Shown in pieces: positions 13,101 to 23,125 of a DNA stretch of 64,000 bases. This DNA comes from Quercus robur (taxonomy: Eukaryota; Streptophyta; Magnoliopsida; Fagales; Fagaceae). How positions within the stretch are numbered: position 1 is the first letter of the stretch; each line of letters opens with the position of its first letter. The translations under genes were made by a program, and so were the position numbers. The notes beneath the pieces are model-generated. The model had not been told where the DNA came from. It made no database searches and was given only the letters and a program-made list of their open reading frames with translations. The stretch lies in the NCBI RefSeq assembly GCF_932294415.1, contig NC_065535.1, forward strand, positions 14,341,282-14,405,281. The letters run 5' to 3'.

Positions 13101-14536
13101 GACATGAATATCACCCTTTTCTAATGTCAAACAAAACAAAATAATAATAATAACATCCATAAATATAACAGGCAAACAATACCGAAGCACTTTTTATTTC
13201 AATAATAATTGCCTGGAATTTAACGATACCTGCAGAGATTGTTCTCCATTTGCATGGTAAACATATTTAAGCTCGTCATCATCCACAGCATCCCGTGCGC
13301 ATGCTCCAACACCCAATGCATAGAGCACTGAATCTCTGCTTTCAAAGAGATAAACTGTTAATATCATATGCTATTAAGTGCATATACATCTTCAGTCCCA
13401 CAAACTACAATTCGAAGCAAGTAAAACATCACAAACACTCTGTAACAGTTAAAACTTCACCTTGCGGTATAGGTGTACGTCGTCTGCAGTCCGTCCCCCA
13501 CATGTGCAACAAAATAAAATAAATATTAAATAAATAAACTCCAAAACAAAGCTTGAAAACAAAATTAATTCCAAAAATGTTTAGTCCAAGCTTTTTTTTT
13601 CTTTTCTTTTTTTATAAGTAAGTTTTTGGTCTCAAGGTGAGGGGGAAAGTGAGATTTGAACTAGTGACCTTTGGTTCATAAGAGTGCTACCCAATGTTAA
13701 GTAATATAAAAATAAACAAAAACTTCCACAAACAAAAATAAAAAAATCAACAAAAGTTAAATTGATATACAAAAGATAATATAAATGTAATCTGTAAATT
13801 ATTTGTCATGCCTAGTGTTAGTATAAGCATTACTGTGCCCAAGTTTCTTTATAATCTAAACTGAGTGTTTTTTTTTTCATCTTAACTAAATATAAGAGTG
13901 GTGGAGAATATTTCAAATGGTAAACTTAGATACAATTTTTTAGATACAGTACCTTAGGTTCCTCGATTGAATTTAACCAATACAACAAAAACAACGTAAT
14001 CTTTTCCAATGATTGGACACTTAAATTGAACCATGTTGTTCATCGGTCAATGCAACCACATGGTTGAATTTAATGAAACTACTACTACAACTAAGGAACA
14101 TAGTAAAATGACTCATTTCCTATGTTTGGTTGCGACCTTGAAAACAAGCTAGATAACATTTGCTACCAAACAATTAAATTTGTAAGCGGAAAACGTTTTC
14201 CGCTCTCTCTATTGCTCGTCTTTTCCTTTGACTTGCGTTTTCCACTGTACCAAATAACAGCAGACGCAGGAAAAATGTTTTCCGCTTAAAAAAACGGAGC
14301 GTTAATGTGTAGATCATGTACTTTCTTATTTCTACAGTAAAACAGATGCCACAAAAGCTTGTAAGTTCTATAATCTGCTTCTTTTAGGCGAGCCGAAAAT
14401 AACTGCTAATCTTAGTTGAATTACGCAGAAACAAGAATTAAGCTAAAAAGTTAGGAGTGCGAGAAAAGGGATCAAGTACCTCAGGGAATTTGTGAGAAAG
14501 AGCAAGCTGAGGATCAAACCCTGAAGATTCAGCCAT
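10186..14536 (-). CDS. ECH2: Enoyl-CoA hydratase 2, peroxisomal (complete, 11 exons)
   Basis: ECH2 is a MaoC-type (R)-specific enoyl-CoA hydratase of peroxisomal beta-oxidation. It handles intermediates from unsaturated fatty acids with double bonds at even positions. Exons on the minus strand: 14536-14480, 13483-13461, 13335-13230, 13014-12944, 12725-12653, 12181-12142, 11781-11709, 11644-11494, 11281-11211, 10598-10425 and 10273-10186. They total 927 nt, or 308 aa, as expected for the family. Exon 9 carries the hydratase-2 signature ([17 protein letters not shown]) with the catalytic Asp and His. Exon 10 has [15 protein letters not shown]. The protein ends in SSL, a type 1 peroxisomal targeting signal. 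Two hot-dog folds are expected. All exon phases agree. The intron after exon 8 uses a GC donor (CAG|GCATGT). Intron 9 has a second copy at 4599-5343. Confidence 0.96.
10656..11208. repeat. Copy 2 of the duplicated segment, within ECH2 intron 9
   Basis: This is the partner of 4599-5343. It occupies 553 of the 612 bases of the intron between exons 9 and 10 and ends three bases from exon 9. It lacks the 245-base insert found in the other copy. Confidence 0.85.
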
Positions 14537-15208
14537 CAAGCTGATGCGTTGAGATACCAATCTGAGAATCGGACGGGGTAAACGATATCAATTTCCTTTT
14601 TATTTTTCTTTTTTTAGCGAAGATCATAAGATAAGATCAGCTTTGTTACTTACTCGGAAAATAATAAATGAATAACTAGCCTCGTTTGCGTGTGTAAGGA
14701 TACTTTTTATTTTTTTTATTTTTAGATTTACACATTTTACTCTGACAGATTTATTTTATTTTTATTTTAAGAAAAAATTATATTAGTATGAGAGAAAAAT
14801 ATGGTGGTAGAAAAAAAAATTTAGTGATAAAAAAAATGGAAAGTTCGTGGAAAAAAAAGTTTTATTTTTTTATTTTTTTTCAAACCAAAAAAAAAAAGAA
14901 ATTATATTAATACTTAACCATTAATGTGATTGAGAAATGTGGAGGTAGGAGAAAAAAAAAATTTTATTTAAAATGCTAACGAATGCCATTAAAATATTGG
15001 TTAATAACCCATTTAAAAAAAAGTTTTTATAAGAAAAAAAAAACAATTAATGTTTTGATAGTTTTTTTTCATTTCTCATAAAAATAATGTCAAAATTTTC
15101 CTAAAATAAATTCTTAACTAATATCCTAAAGGCACTCGTTAACATGACTTTTTTTTTTTTTTTTTAATTTAGCTAAAAATTATGAGTTTTTAAATTACTA
15201 ATTTTATA
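14537..15208. other. Intergenic, upstream of ECH2
   Basis: This is the presumed ECH2 leader and promoter, followed by AT-rich spacer with several poly-T and poly-A tracts. No core promoter motif could be picked with confidence, and no gene was seen. Confidence 0.45.
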
Positions 15209-16031
15209 TGTAGGGATATTGGGCCCATGAACTTATTATTTATATATATATATATATATTGGGCCTAGGGCCCAATCTGAGAACGTAAAGTCGTCTGAGG
15301 AGGAGTAAACATTGTCAGAGGAATCTATGTTAGTAAATGAAGAAGTTAGTTTTGGTCATAAGGGCTCAAAAGGGTGGGCCGAGGATGAATGCCTCCTCAG
15401 CTAACCAAAACTAAGGTCAGAAGAGGTAGCCTGCCGTCCAATGGAACGTTCCAGAAAATTCTGTTGATACGGATAAATATCATAGAAACATAGGATAGGG
15501 GGGAGTCCTAAAATATCTAAGGAAAAAGCTGCTACCACTGCATTGAATGCTCTACAGCTAACCTTCTGGCCGCATTAATATGGAAGTGATAACTGAACAA
15601 TGGTTTTCAGCTTTATAACTACTACACAAAGACTTTAGGAAGGTGCTGATGGGACAAGTATTAACACCAACCATCTGGCCTGCACGTGAAGAGTAAAGAT
15701 GAAAGGGGAAAAAAGTATAAAAAAAAGAAGGAGACAATGAGAGAGGGAGATCGAGAAAATAAGAGAAAAATATTGTAACAATCAATAACTGAATTTGTAA
15801 TCAAACTTGAGATATATATATGAACTGATCTCCTCGGACTTTGTCGATGACAATTTTCTTTAGTTCAAACCAGTCTACCTTCCTTTTTTTGTCATCTGAA
15901 TCCATTTTACTTGTTGTCTAACTCATTAAAGCCCAGTTTTCCAACCCACTTTCTATAATTTCATTTTATTGAGTTTTTTGGGCCTAAATTCATCCATCAA
16001 TTGGGCTGGGTACCCAAACTGAGTCTTTACA
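15209..16031 (+). mobile_element. Solo LTR, Ty3/Gypsy family shared with the 33.6-kb element
   Basis: It begins TGTAGGGATATTGGGCCC and ends GAGTCTTTACA. It aligns through its length with the LTRs at 33581 and 43166, including the shared core GGCCGCATTAATATGGAAG near 15570 and the end block around AAGCCCAGTTTTCC. The flanks are TTATA and TTACA, a target duplication with one mismatch. No coding region follows, so it is a solo LTR left by LTR-LTR recombination. Confidence 0.82.
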
Positions 16032-18316
16032 TTACATATCTAACCCTATGATTTAAGTTTTAAAAACAGATGAATTTGAAGGTATTTTGGGCATTTAAAT
16101 TGAGAATCCTAAACAGGAAAAGCCTCTTAAATAGTACTAGCCTCTTAGCACATATGTGCTACTCTTCTATTTTTTGGGTAAGGATTAATTTAGAGAATTC
16201 ATTATAATTTGGGATTACTACATTTTTCAATTACAAAAAAATCTAAAGGTGTAATGAGCATTATGCAATTGCAGGTGAAATAATTTTTCATTACACCCCT
16301 AGGTTTTTTTGGTTTAATGTCATAATTTTCATCACACCTCTAGTGTCTTTACACACGTGTTGCGCGTGCTAAAAAACTCTTCTATTTTTTTTTCGAAAGG
16401 AAAAAACTTTTCAAGGTTGATGTATTTTTCAGTCACAAAAATCCCTAGGAGTGTGATGACATGTAGCACATAATATAAACACATTTGGAAATACATAAAT
16501 CTAATCATATCTCTAGATATTTTCATGATTGGAAAATGAATCGGTCATAAATTATGATAAATGAAAAGTAGTCCCTTAGAGAAAAGTAAAAATAAAAAGA
16601 TGAGTATGCAAGAACGTGCAAAAAGGCTAGTGTCTTCTAATGTGATTGTCAAATTGTTTATATCATTAGAAAATTAGTTTTAGAAACATTACCCAATTTG
16701 AATGCTCCTCGAACTAATGCTTATGTCCAATAGCATAAATGAGCTTCAATGTACATAATAGCTCTTTTGTGCATATTTAGAGACTTTTCTATTTTTTAAA
16801 TGTCAATACTTTATTTATCTTAACTTTTTTCCCATTAAAATACAAATTGTAATTATAATGATAAGATACAAAAAGAACAAACTTTTGTCAATGGATTCAT
16901 CTCTTCCTACCTTTACTTGATTTATAAAGAAAAAATCACCAAAAATTAGTGTATAATTAATCCCAACATCTTAAAAGAATTATGTAAACATGACTATTAA
17001 AATATTCATAATTTTTTTACCACTTTAAAGCCAACAAAACATTTACTATTCAAGTAACAATACTTTGTATTAGTCTCATGATTAATACGATACAAAATTA
17101 AGACTCAACTTCAATTAAAATATTTATCAAACAAAAAAAAGACTTAAACTTTTTTTTTTTTTTTTACATTCTTGGAGGAGAGAATAAAAATCATTACGGA
17201 GAACTTTGCAATTTTTATAGAATCTAAATTCAAATGAGAAAAGAATGGAGGAAATGAAAGGCCTTGAAAGGTAAATGATTTGTATATCTTGCAAAGCTAT
17301 GATATTTTTAAAAGTTTTGAATGCATGCGTGGAGAGACTTTTTTATTTTTGTAAAATTTGTCATTAATGATTTCAACATCAATAAGTGTTTTTTTTTTTT
17401 TTTTTTTTTTTTGGTGTGGGAGATCAAAGCATGCCTTTTAAAATACCACTCGTACTATACATGAATTTGAAATCCACTTTGATTTGTAAGATCTTAGACA
17501 TATTCCCATTCACGGTTTCTCGAAGCCATAATTTGCTAATGAAATTGTATAAGAAATTCTAAAATCTAAAAAGTAAAGGAAAAAAAAAGAATTTCAAAGA
17601 ATAAGTTAGACATGATCATGAACATCAACTCTCAACATGTTGATCCTCACTTAATTGAGTGTAAAGATATTGCTCCAATACCAGAAGGCCTTGTTTGTGC
17701 AAATCTTCTACAAAATATAGAAAACCAGCTGACAAAATTAACATGCTATAATTTCCTGATAGAATTATATAAGAAATTCTAAAATCTAAAAAGAAAAAGA
17801 AAAAATTAAATTAAAAGATCTGGGCGTAATAAAGTTCTAGGCATGCAGAAGAAATGCTATCATGGTCTTGGAATATTTTGGCAAACAGAACCCAGTAAAC
17901 AAAAAACAAAAAATTTAAAAAGAACGTGAAAGAGAGATAAGGATGCTTAGCATATAATTAAAATATTGTATAAGATCTTTGTCAATAAATTCCTGCCTAC
18001 ACAGCACCAAATTTAAATAAATAAATCACAACCCATAAAAACCAAAATTGGGGATCACAACACAAAAACTCAAATGTCAATAACAAAATATAGAGAGAGA
18101 TTAGAGTACCTACCTTTTAAATTCTATTTTGAACGGTGGCACTTTTTTTTTTTTTTTTTTGCACTTTGTCGCTGCCTTTTTTCTAACTTTTTGCTTTGAT
18201 CATGGTCCTCTGTAGCTCTTAACGTAGCAAGGTGGGGTTTTTTTTTTTTTTTTTTTTTGAATTATTAAAGATGGGACGTGAGGATAAGGATGGCCAGCCT
18301 TAAGATAGAATTGTAA
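16032..18316. other. Intergenic, AT-rich, with decayed dispersed repeats
   Basis: No gene was seen. The stretch 16045-16145 resembles 20800-20905 (both contain GGGTATTTT or GGTATTTTGGGCAT and end in TTTAAATAGTA). The stretch around 16200-16260 (TTATAATTTGGGATTACTAC) recurs near 7660. Poly-T tracts lie at 17150-17166, 17391-17413, 18144-18161 and 18238-18259. Confidence 0.5.
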
Positions 18317-19468
18317 GAGCATCAGTAGTGGGCTTGTCATATGCCAAATATAAGATACATTTGGCATACAAGCCCAACAAATGCTCAGCAACTAGAAGGC
18401 CATATGGGAAAAGCCAAATTTTTTTTTAGATTTAGCTACAGTACCATCTCAAATGTAAGATAGTACTGTAGCTGAATGGTATAAAAAAAAAAAAAAAAAA
18501 AAAATTTAATGCTCTCTCTACGTTTTACCCGGCAATTTCTCTCTCCTCTCTCATTTTTTCTCTTTCTTTTCTCTCTCTTCCTTCTCTGTTTCTCATCCCC
18601 TCTCTCTCTCGCCATTGTCAAGCTTCTCTCTCGGAGCTCACGCCGAATCACCAAGCCAGATCGGAGCTCACGCCAGATCAGATTTCTAGATCAGCGTGGT
18701 GGCGAGGTTGGTGGCACGGTTGAGATGAGCGTGGTGGTTGGAGGTTAACGCGGTGGAGATCTGCATAAAGACCAGCGTTTGGTGGGTTTGGTGGTGTTGA
18801 CATGGTGGCCAATTTCTAGGTTTGGTGGCCGGCGTTTGGTTGGTTGGGTTGCTATGGGTTTGCTGGGTTTGTAGTGGGTACATGGTGGGTTTTATTTTGG
18901 GTTTTTGGTTCCGGTGGGATTTTGTTGGGCCGAGGGTGGTGGTGGCACGGTGGGATTGTTGTTTTGAGAGGGTTGTTGTTGTTGTTGCTGTTGGGGCGTG
19001 GTGGTGAGAGAAGAAGGGGGCTTTTGCTTTTTGGGAGGTCGGTCTTCTTCATCGTCGTCAATGTCAACGTCAGCGTCAACGTTTGGTGGTGTTGACATGG
19101 TGGCCGGTTTCTGGGTTTAGTGGTCGGCGTTTGGTTGGTTGGGTTGCTATAGGTTTGCTGGGTTTGTAGTGGGTACTTGGTGGGTTTTATTTTGTTTTTT
19201 TTTTTTTTTTTTTGGGTTTTTGGTTCCGGTGGGATTTTGTTGGGCCGAGGGTAGTGGTGGCTAGTGCTAGAGGTTGAGGGAGAAAGAGAAGAAAAGGAAG
19301 AGAAAAAAAAATAGTAAAAAAAGGAATAAAAAAATTATTTAAATAAAATGGGAAAAAAATAGAGTTTTGGGATGTTGGGTGTATTGTAAAATGGTATGGT
19401 ATAATTGATAAAGTAGCTTTTTGGGATGGTAAAATAAGATGAGATAGCAAAACCGGCTGTGGATGCTC
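18317..19468. mobile_element. TIR DNA element A (left half of a back-to-back pair)
   Basis: The ends are GAGCATCAGTAGTGG at 18317 and GGCTGTGGATGCTC ending at 19468. The left subterminal region contains short hairpins (CATATGCCAAATATAAG with ATTTGGCATAC, and CTACAGTACCATCTC with AGATAGTACTGTAG). The interior runs from CT-rich to GGT-rich and contains a direct repeat of about 165 bp (18791 and 19086). A minus-strand open frame at 18892-19098 looks like a captured coding fragment. There is no transposase, so the element is non-autonomous. Confidence 0.65.
18791..19262 (+). repeat. Direct repeat pair inside element A (offset 295 bp)
   Basis: The stretch from 18791 (GTGGTGTTGACATGGTGGCC) to about 18955 recurs from 19086 to about 19262 with few changes and one poly-T expansion. 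The shared order is GGCGTTTGGTTGGTTGGG, TTGCTGGGTTTGTAGTGGG, then TTCCGGTGGGATTTTG. The intervening 130 bp include a (TTG)n run. Confidence 0.85.
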
Positions 19469-19471
19469 TTA

Positions 19472-20429
19472 GCATTCGCATCAGGAAATGCTATTCTATC
19501 ATATTTTACCATCCCAAAAAGCTAATTTATCAATTATACTATACCATTTTACAACACTCTCAACGTCCCACCTTTTATTTTCCTATCCTACTCATTAAAA
19601 TAATATATTTACGCATCAAAATATATAACCAACAAAATGTACTCCTCTTAGAAAACCCAGAAACCCTGTTCCAAAAAAAGAAAAACCTAGAAACCTACCT
19701 TGCCACCACCACGCCACCGACCAGCAACCACCAGCATAACCAAACTCACCACCAACAACAACCACAAGAAAGAACAACCAAGAGGAAAAGAAACACAAAA
19801 AATTGCCAAAAACCACCACCACCAATCGAGGAAATTGCCAAAAAATTGCCAAGAAACACGAAAATTTGCTAGAAACACACCAAGAGAAAAAACCACTTCA
19901 AACCCACCATGTTGACTCGCCGATCTCCACAAGCCACTGATCAGCAACCCCAATCCACCAATTAGCAAGCCTAAGCCACCGATCAAAAACCCAGGCCGTC
20001 GATTTGAAACCCAGGCCGTCGAAAATACGCTATCATCGATTTGTAACCCACGCCATCATCGCCATGAGAAACACCATCACCGCCACGCCTTCGTCGAACC
20101 TTACTTCGGCCAACAGTGAGTCAAAGAGTGAGAGAGGGTAGATGAGAAAATAGAAAGAGAGAGTTGAGAAAGAAAGAAGATGTCTAGCCCCAGAGAAAAG
20201 AGAATGAGAAGACAGAGGAAAAAGAGAGAGAGAGAAAGAGAGAATAAAAGTGATTAAAAATTTTATACAATAGTGCTACAGTGCCATTCTACATGTAAAA
20301 TGGCACTGTAGCAACATTGTAAAATTTTTTACAATTGTTCCCATTTGGCAGTTCGGATGCTGAGCTCTTTTAGGCCCGAAATGCCAAATTTTCCTTACAT
20401 TTGGCATTTGCCAGGCCCAGTGCAAATGC
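19472..20429. mobile_element. TIR DNA element B, inverted relative of element A
   Basis: It starts GCATTCGCATCAGG at 19472 and ends CCCAGTGCAAATGC at 20429, which are inverted to each other. Its left 80 bp are the reverse complement of element A's right end (shared ACCATCCCAAAAAGCT and TTTATCAATTATAC). Its right 180 bp are the reverse complement of A's left end (TACATTTGGCATTTGCC). A purine-rich block (20120-20250) mirrors the pyrimidine-rich block of A (18530-18650). No transposase is present. Confidence 0.65.
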
Positions 20430-20548
20430 ACTAACTACAAGATTGCTAAGTGCTAAAACTGGTCGACGATAATGGGAAGTTTAATCTTTAAATTTGTACC
20501 TGGTTTTGTACATGGGTGAAATCATGGATGAGGATAACTATAAATAGG

Positions 20549-20579
<31 letters not shown>

Positions 20580-21119
20580 TTTAATAGTCTTTATTTATTT
20601 TTGTTGCGGTAAAAGGCTCACATGAAAAAACTTAAAAGCATTTTTTTAGGAGTACAACATGGGAAGTGAAATTTAAATATAATCAATTGTGAAAGAGGAA
20701 AAAAAAAATTTGATAATTGAAAAAGTGGGAAACGTTATTGGCATGTTAAAACTAAAAGCATGGAAAGTGGAATTCAACTGGCTATTTTTTGTATTTACAT
20801 ATCTATCCTGTTAGTTGAAAAACATGTAAGAGAATAGATCGAGGGTATTTTGAGCATCAAAACTGAGGAATTCAAAAAAGGAAAGCCCTTTAAATAGTAG
20901 TATAGAAAGTATAGAATCTATAGATAATAATTATTATACGAAAGTCTCAGAATTATTACCTACCTTGCTTTAAAATTTAGTAATTTATTATTACGTGACT
21001 TCGATGAAATAATAAATAAAATTTTTATTGTTTATTTAAATTACACATTCCTGGTCACATGAGCAAAGAAAGTAATCAAATTTGTCAAAAGACATTCCAA
21101 TGATTTTCAAAGGTATGTA
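20430..21119. other. Intergenic, AT-rich, no gene seen
   Basis: The stretch contains a long poly-T tract (about 20550-20575) and a stretch near 20800-20905 that resembles 16045-16145. Nothing else was recognised. Confidence 0.45.
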
Positions 21120-21515
21120 TCTTGGGGAAAAATGGGCATTTATCCCTAATTTACGAATTATGCAGCAAAATGCCCTTTGTTTTGAAACTATTTAGCAAAA
21201 TCTCTTTGTTTTTAAAACTTGATTTTAACAAAATCAAGTTACAGATTCCAATGATTTTCAAGTTCTATGCATATTTTACCACTTAAATTTTTTTGAAAAT
21301 TTAAGTGAAACTCGACATTGCTAATGTCGAGTTCGACTTAAAAATATACATAGAACTCAATTTTGAGGATATCAAGTTTTACACAGAACTTGATTTTGTT
21401 AAAATCGAGTATAAAAAACTGGGGCATTTTGTTAATTTCAAAACAGGGGTATTTTGCTGTATAATTTGTAAATTAGGGGCAAATGTTCATTTTCCCATTT
21501 ATCTTGATATCCCTT
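21120..21515. repeat. Palindromic (foldback) element with internal hairpins
   Basis: The left arm (about 21128-21200, ATCCCTAATTTACGAATTAT) is the reverse complement of the right arm (about 21410-21490, TAATTTGTAAATTAGGGGC). The middle is a chain of short hairpins, for example TTGATTTTAACAAAATCAA at 21221 and CTCGACATTGCTAATGTCGAG at about 21312. The right arm recurs as a direct copy at about 22278-22365, on the far side of the solo LTR. Confidence 0.7.
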
Positions 21516-21665
21516 TGTAGTTGCACGATTTTTCTGGTCCAAATCCTACTGATCAGGCCTTGGCCCAAGGCGCAACACACAATAAATTTTTGTAGAGGAT
21601 GGGTCAAAGAACTTAGCCTCAGTGAACTTAGTCGGTCTGATGCATGGACAATGTTATTGCAGAAA

Positions 21666-21715
<50 letters not shown>

Positions 21716-22236
21716 ACAAGAATGGATGTCTAACAGAAGATTCTATTTCCTGGGCACAGATCCTACATTTTTCGTCCCTCTCTTTGAGGGACTCCACTAC
21801 ATTATATAGGTCTCTCATTCTTATCTGAACCTTACACTTGTTGATCATCTAAGCTCCCACTTGAGCACTTGTCCTATCAGACACCCTTATCACTCCCTTG
21901 TGAGTTGCAGTGGCCAAGGTAGCACTGTTCAGGGGTCTTTTCCTCGTTAATGCGGCCAAGAGGGTGGTTGTGACACATTTAATGTGGTGGTGGCAGCTTT
22001 CCATGAGATATTTTGGGTTTTATTCTTTTTTATATGCTTGGAGGATGAACTACAATGGTTGGGGCGAGCTCTTGATCCGGACTTCGTAATGTCCGATGAG
22101 GAGTTACTCCTCGGACAGGTTTCTTTTACCGCAATTGGGTTTAAATAATGTTTGGGCTATGACTTCTCCTCGGACAGGATTTTTCTCGGACGGGCCCGTA
22201 GTTTAATTAGCCCATTATTTTGGGCCGGGCCCCACA
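21516..22236 (-). mobile_element. Solo LTR (minus orientation) with exact CCCTT target duplication
   Basis: Both flanks are CCCTT (21511-21515 and 22237-22241). Read on the minus strand the element begins TGTGGGGCCC and ends CAACTACA. It contains the family core GGCCGCATTAACGAGG followed by CCTGAACAGTG, as in the other LTRs here. A 48-base poly-A run lies at 21667-21714. There is no internal coding region. Confidence 0.88.
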
Positions 22237-22430
22237 CCCTTGTTTATACTTTATTTTATTTTTTTGATTAACTGTTTAATTTGTTTCAAAATATGAGTAT
22301 TTTGCTGTATAATTTGTAAATTAGGGGCAAATGTCCATTTTTCCCATGTGTCTTGATATCCCTTGTTTGGACTTTTTTTATTTATTAACTGTTTAGATGT
22401 TTTGGACTTTGGACACTCACATCAAACATC
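22237..22430. repeat. Second direct copy of the palindrome's right arm
   Basis: The sequence at 22278-22365 (TGCTGTATAATTTGTAAATT, then CTTGATATCCCTTGTTTGG) repeats 21428-21515. The parts flanking the LTR show that it landed inside the first unit of a tandem duplication. Confidence 0.75.
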
Positions 22431-22888
22431 CATCATTTAGAAAGTTCATACAATCTCTTAATTAGTTTGGAAACACGCTATTCAAACCTTCTAGATGAAT
22501 TGAAGAACAATGATTTTTCAGCCAAAATTTTTTTTTGGTGAATCTTAGATATCTACTGTTTGGAGGTTTGAATACCTTACATGCAAGAGATTTCTATTAT
22601 TGTGAATATCAAATATTCACCATTTGGTAATGTGATATACATTTACCATTTGGTAATGTAAAACATTCCCTTAATTAGTTTGTGATATCTAGACCTTTTA
22701 GAGGATTTCTAAAAGTGTATATCTTAGATATCCTCTATTTAGATTTTAGAGGTTTGAATACCCCACATCTAAGAGAGTTCCAATATTGTGTATATAAAAA
22801 ATCCACAATTCGGTAAGGTGATACAATCTCCTAATTAGTTTGGAAACTCGATATCCAAACTTTCTAGAGGGTTTCCAAAATTGTGTAT
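22430..22888. repeat. Decayed tandem array, left part (unit about 170-185 bp)
   Basis: About three diverged units recur. The shared blocks, in order, are TTAGTTTGGAAAC, a TATCCAAACTTTCTAGAGG-type block, a GTGTATCTTAGATATC-type block, GGAGGTTTGAATACC and CCATTTGGTAATGTGATA. The same unit continues at about 24755-25810, so the array is split by the insertion between them. Whether it is a true satellite or serial duplication of an older element is unclear. Confidence 0.65.
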
Positions 22889-23094
22889 CTCTGAAGCTAT
22901 TTGGTTCAAAGAAAAAAGTAATGTATTTTGTTTTCATTTCCAGTTTTATGTGGGACTTACCACTAAAAAACTAGTTTTTTTTTTTTTTGTTACTTAGTTT
23001 TCTTTTTCAGTATCCAAAAATGTGAGTTTGGATACAAAAAATGAATACATATTTTTACCAGTTTCATTTTCACTAAAATGAATACAGTGACACT

Positions 23095-23125
<31 letters not shown>

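Noticed and set aside
21305-21520. 71-codon plus-strand frame with repeating Glu/Phe/Asp motifs
   Set aside because: The repeated peptides come from the hairpin motifs of the palindromic element.
21667-21714. 48-base poly-A run as a possible retrogene or LINE tail
   Set aside because: It sits in the middle of a solo LTR bounded by CCCTT duplications, so it is an expanded microsatellite.
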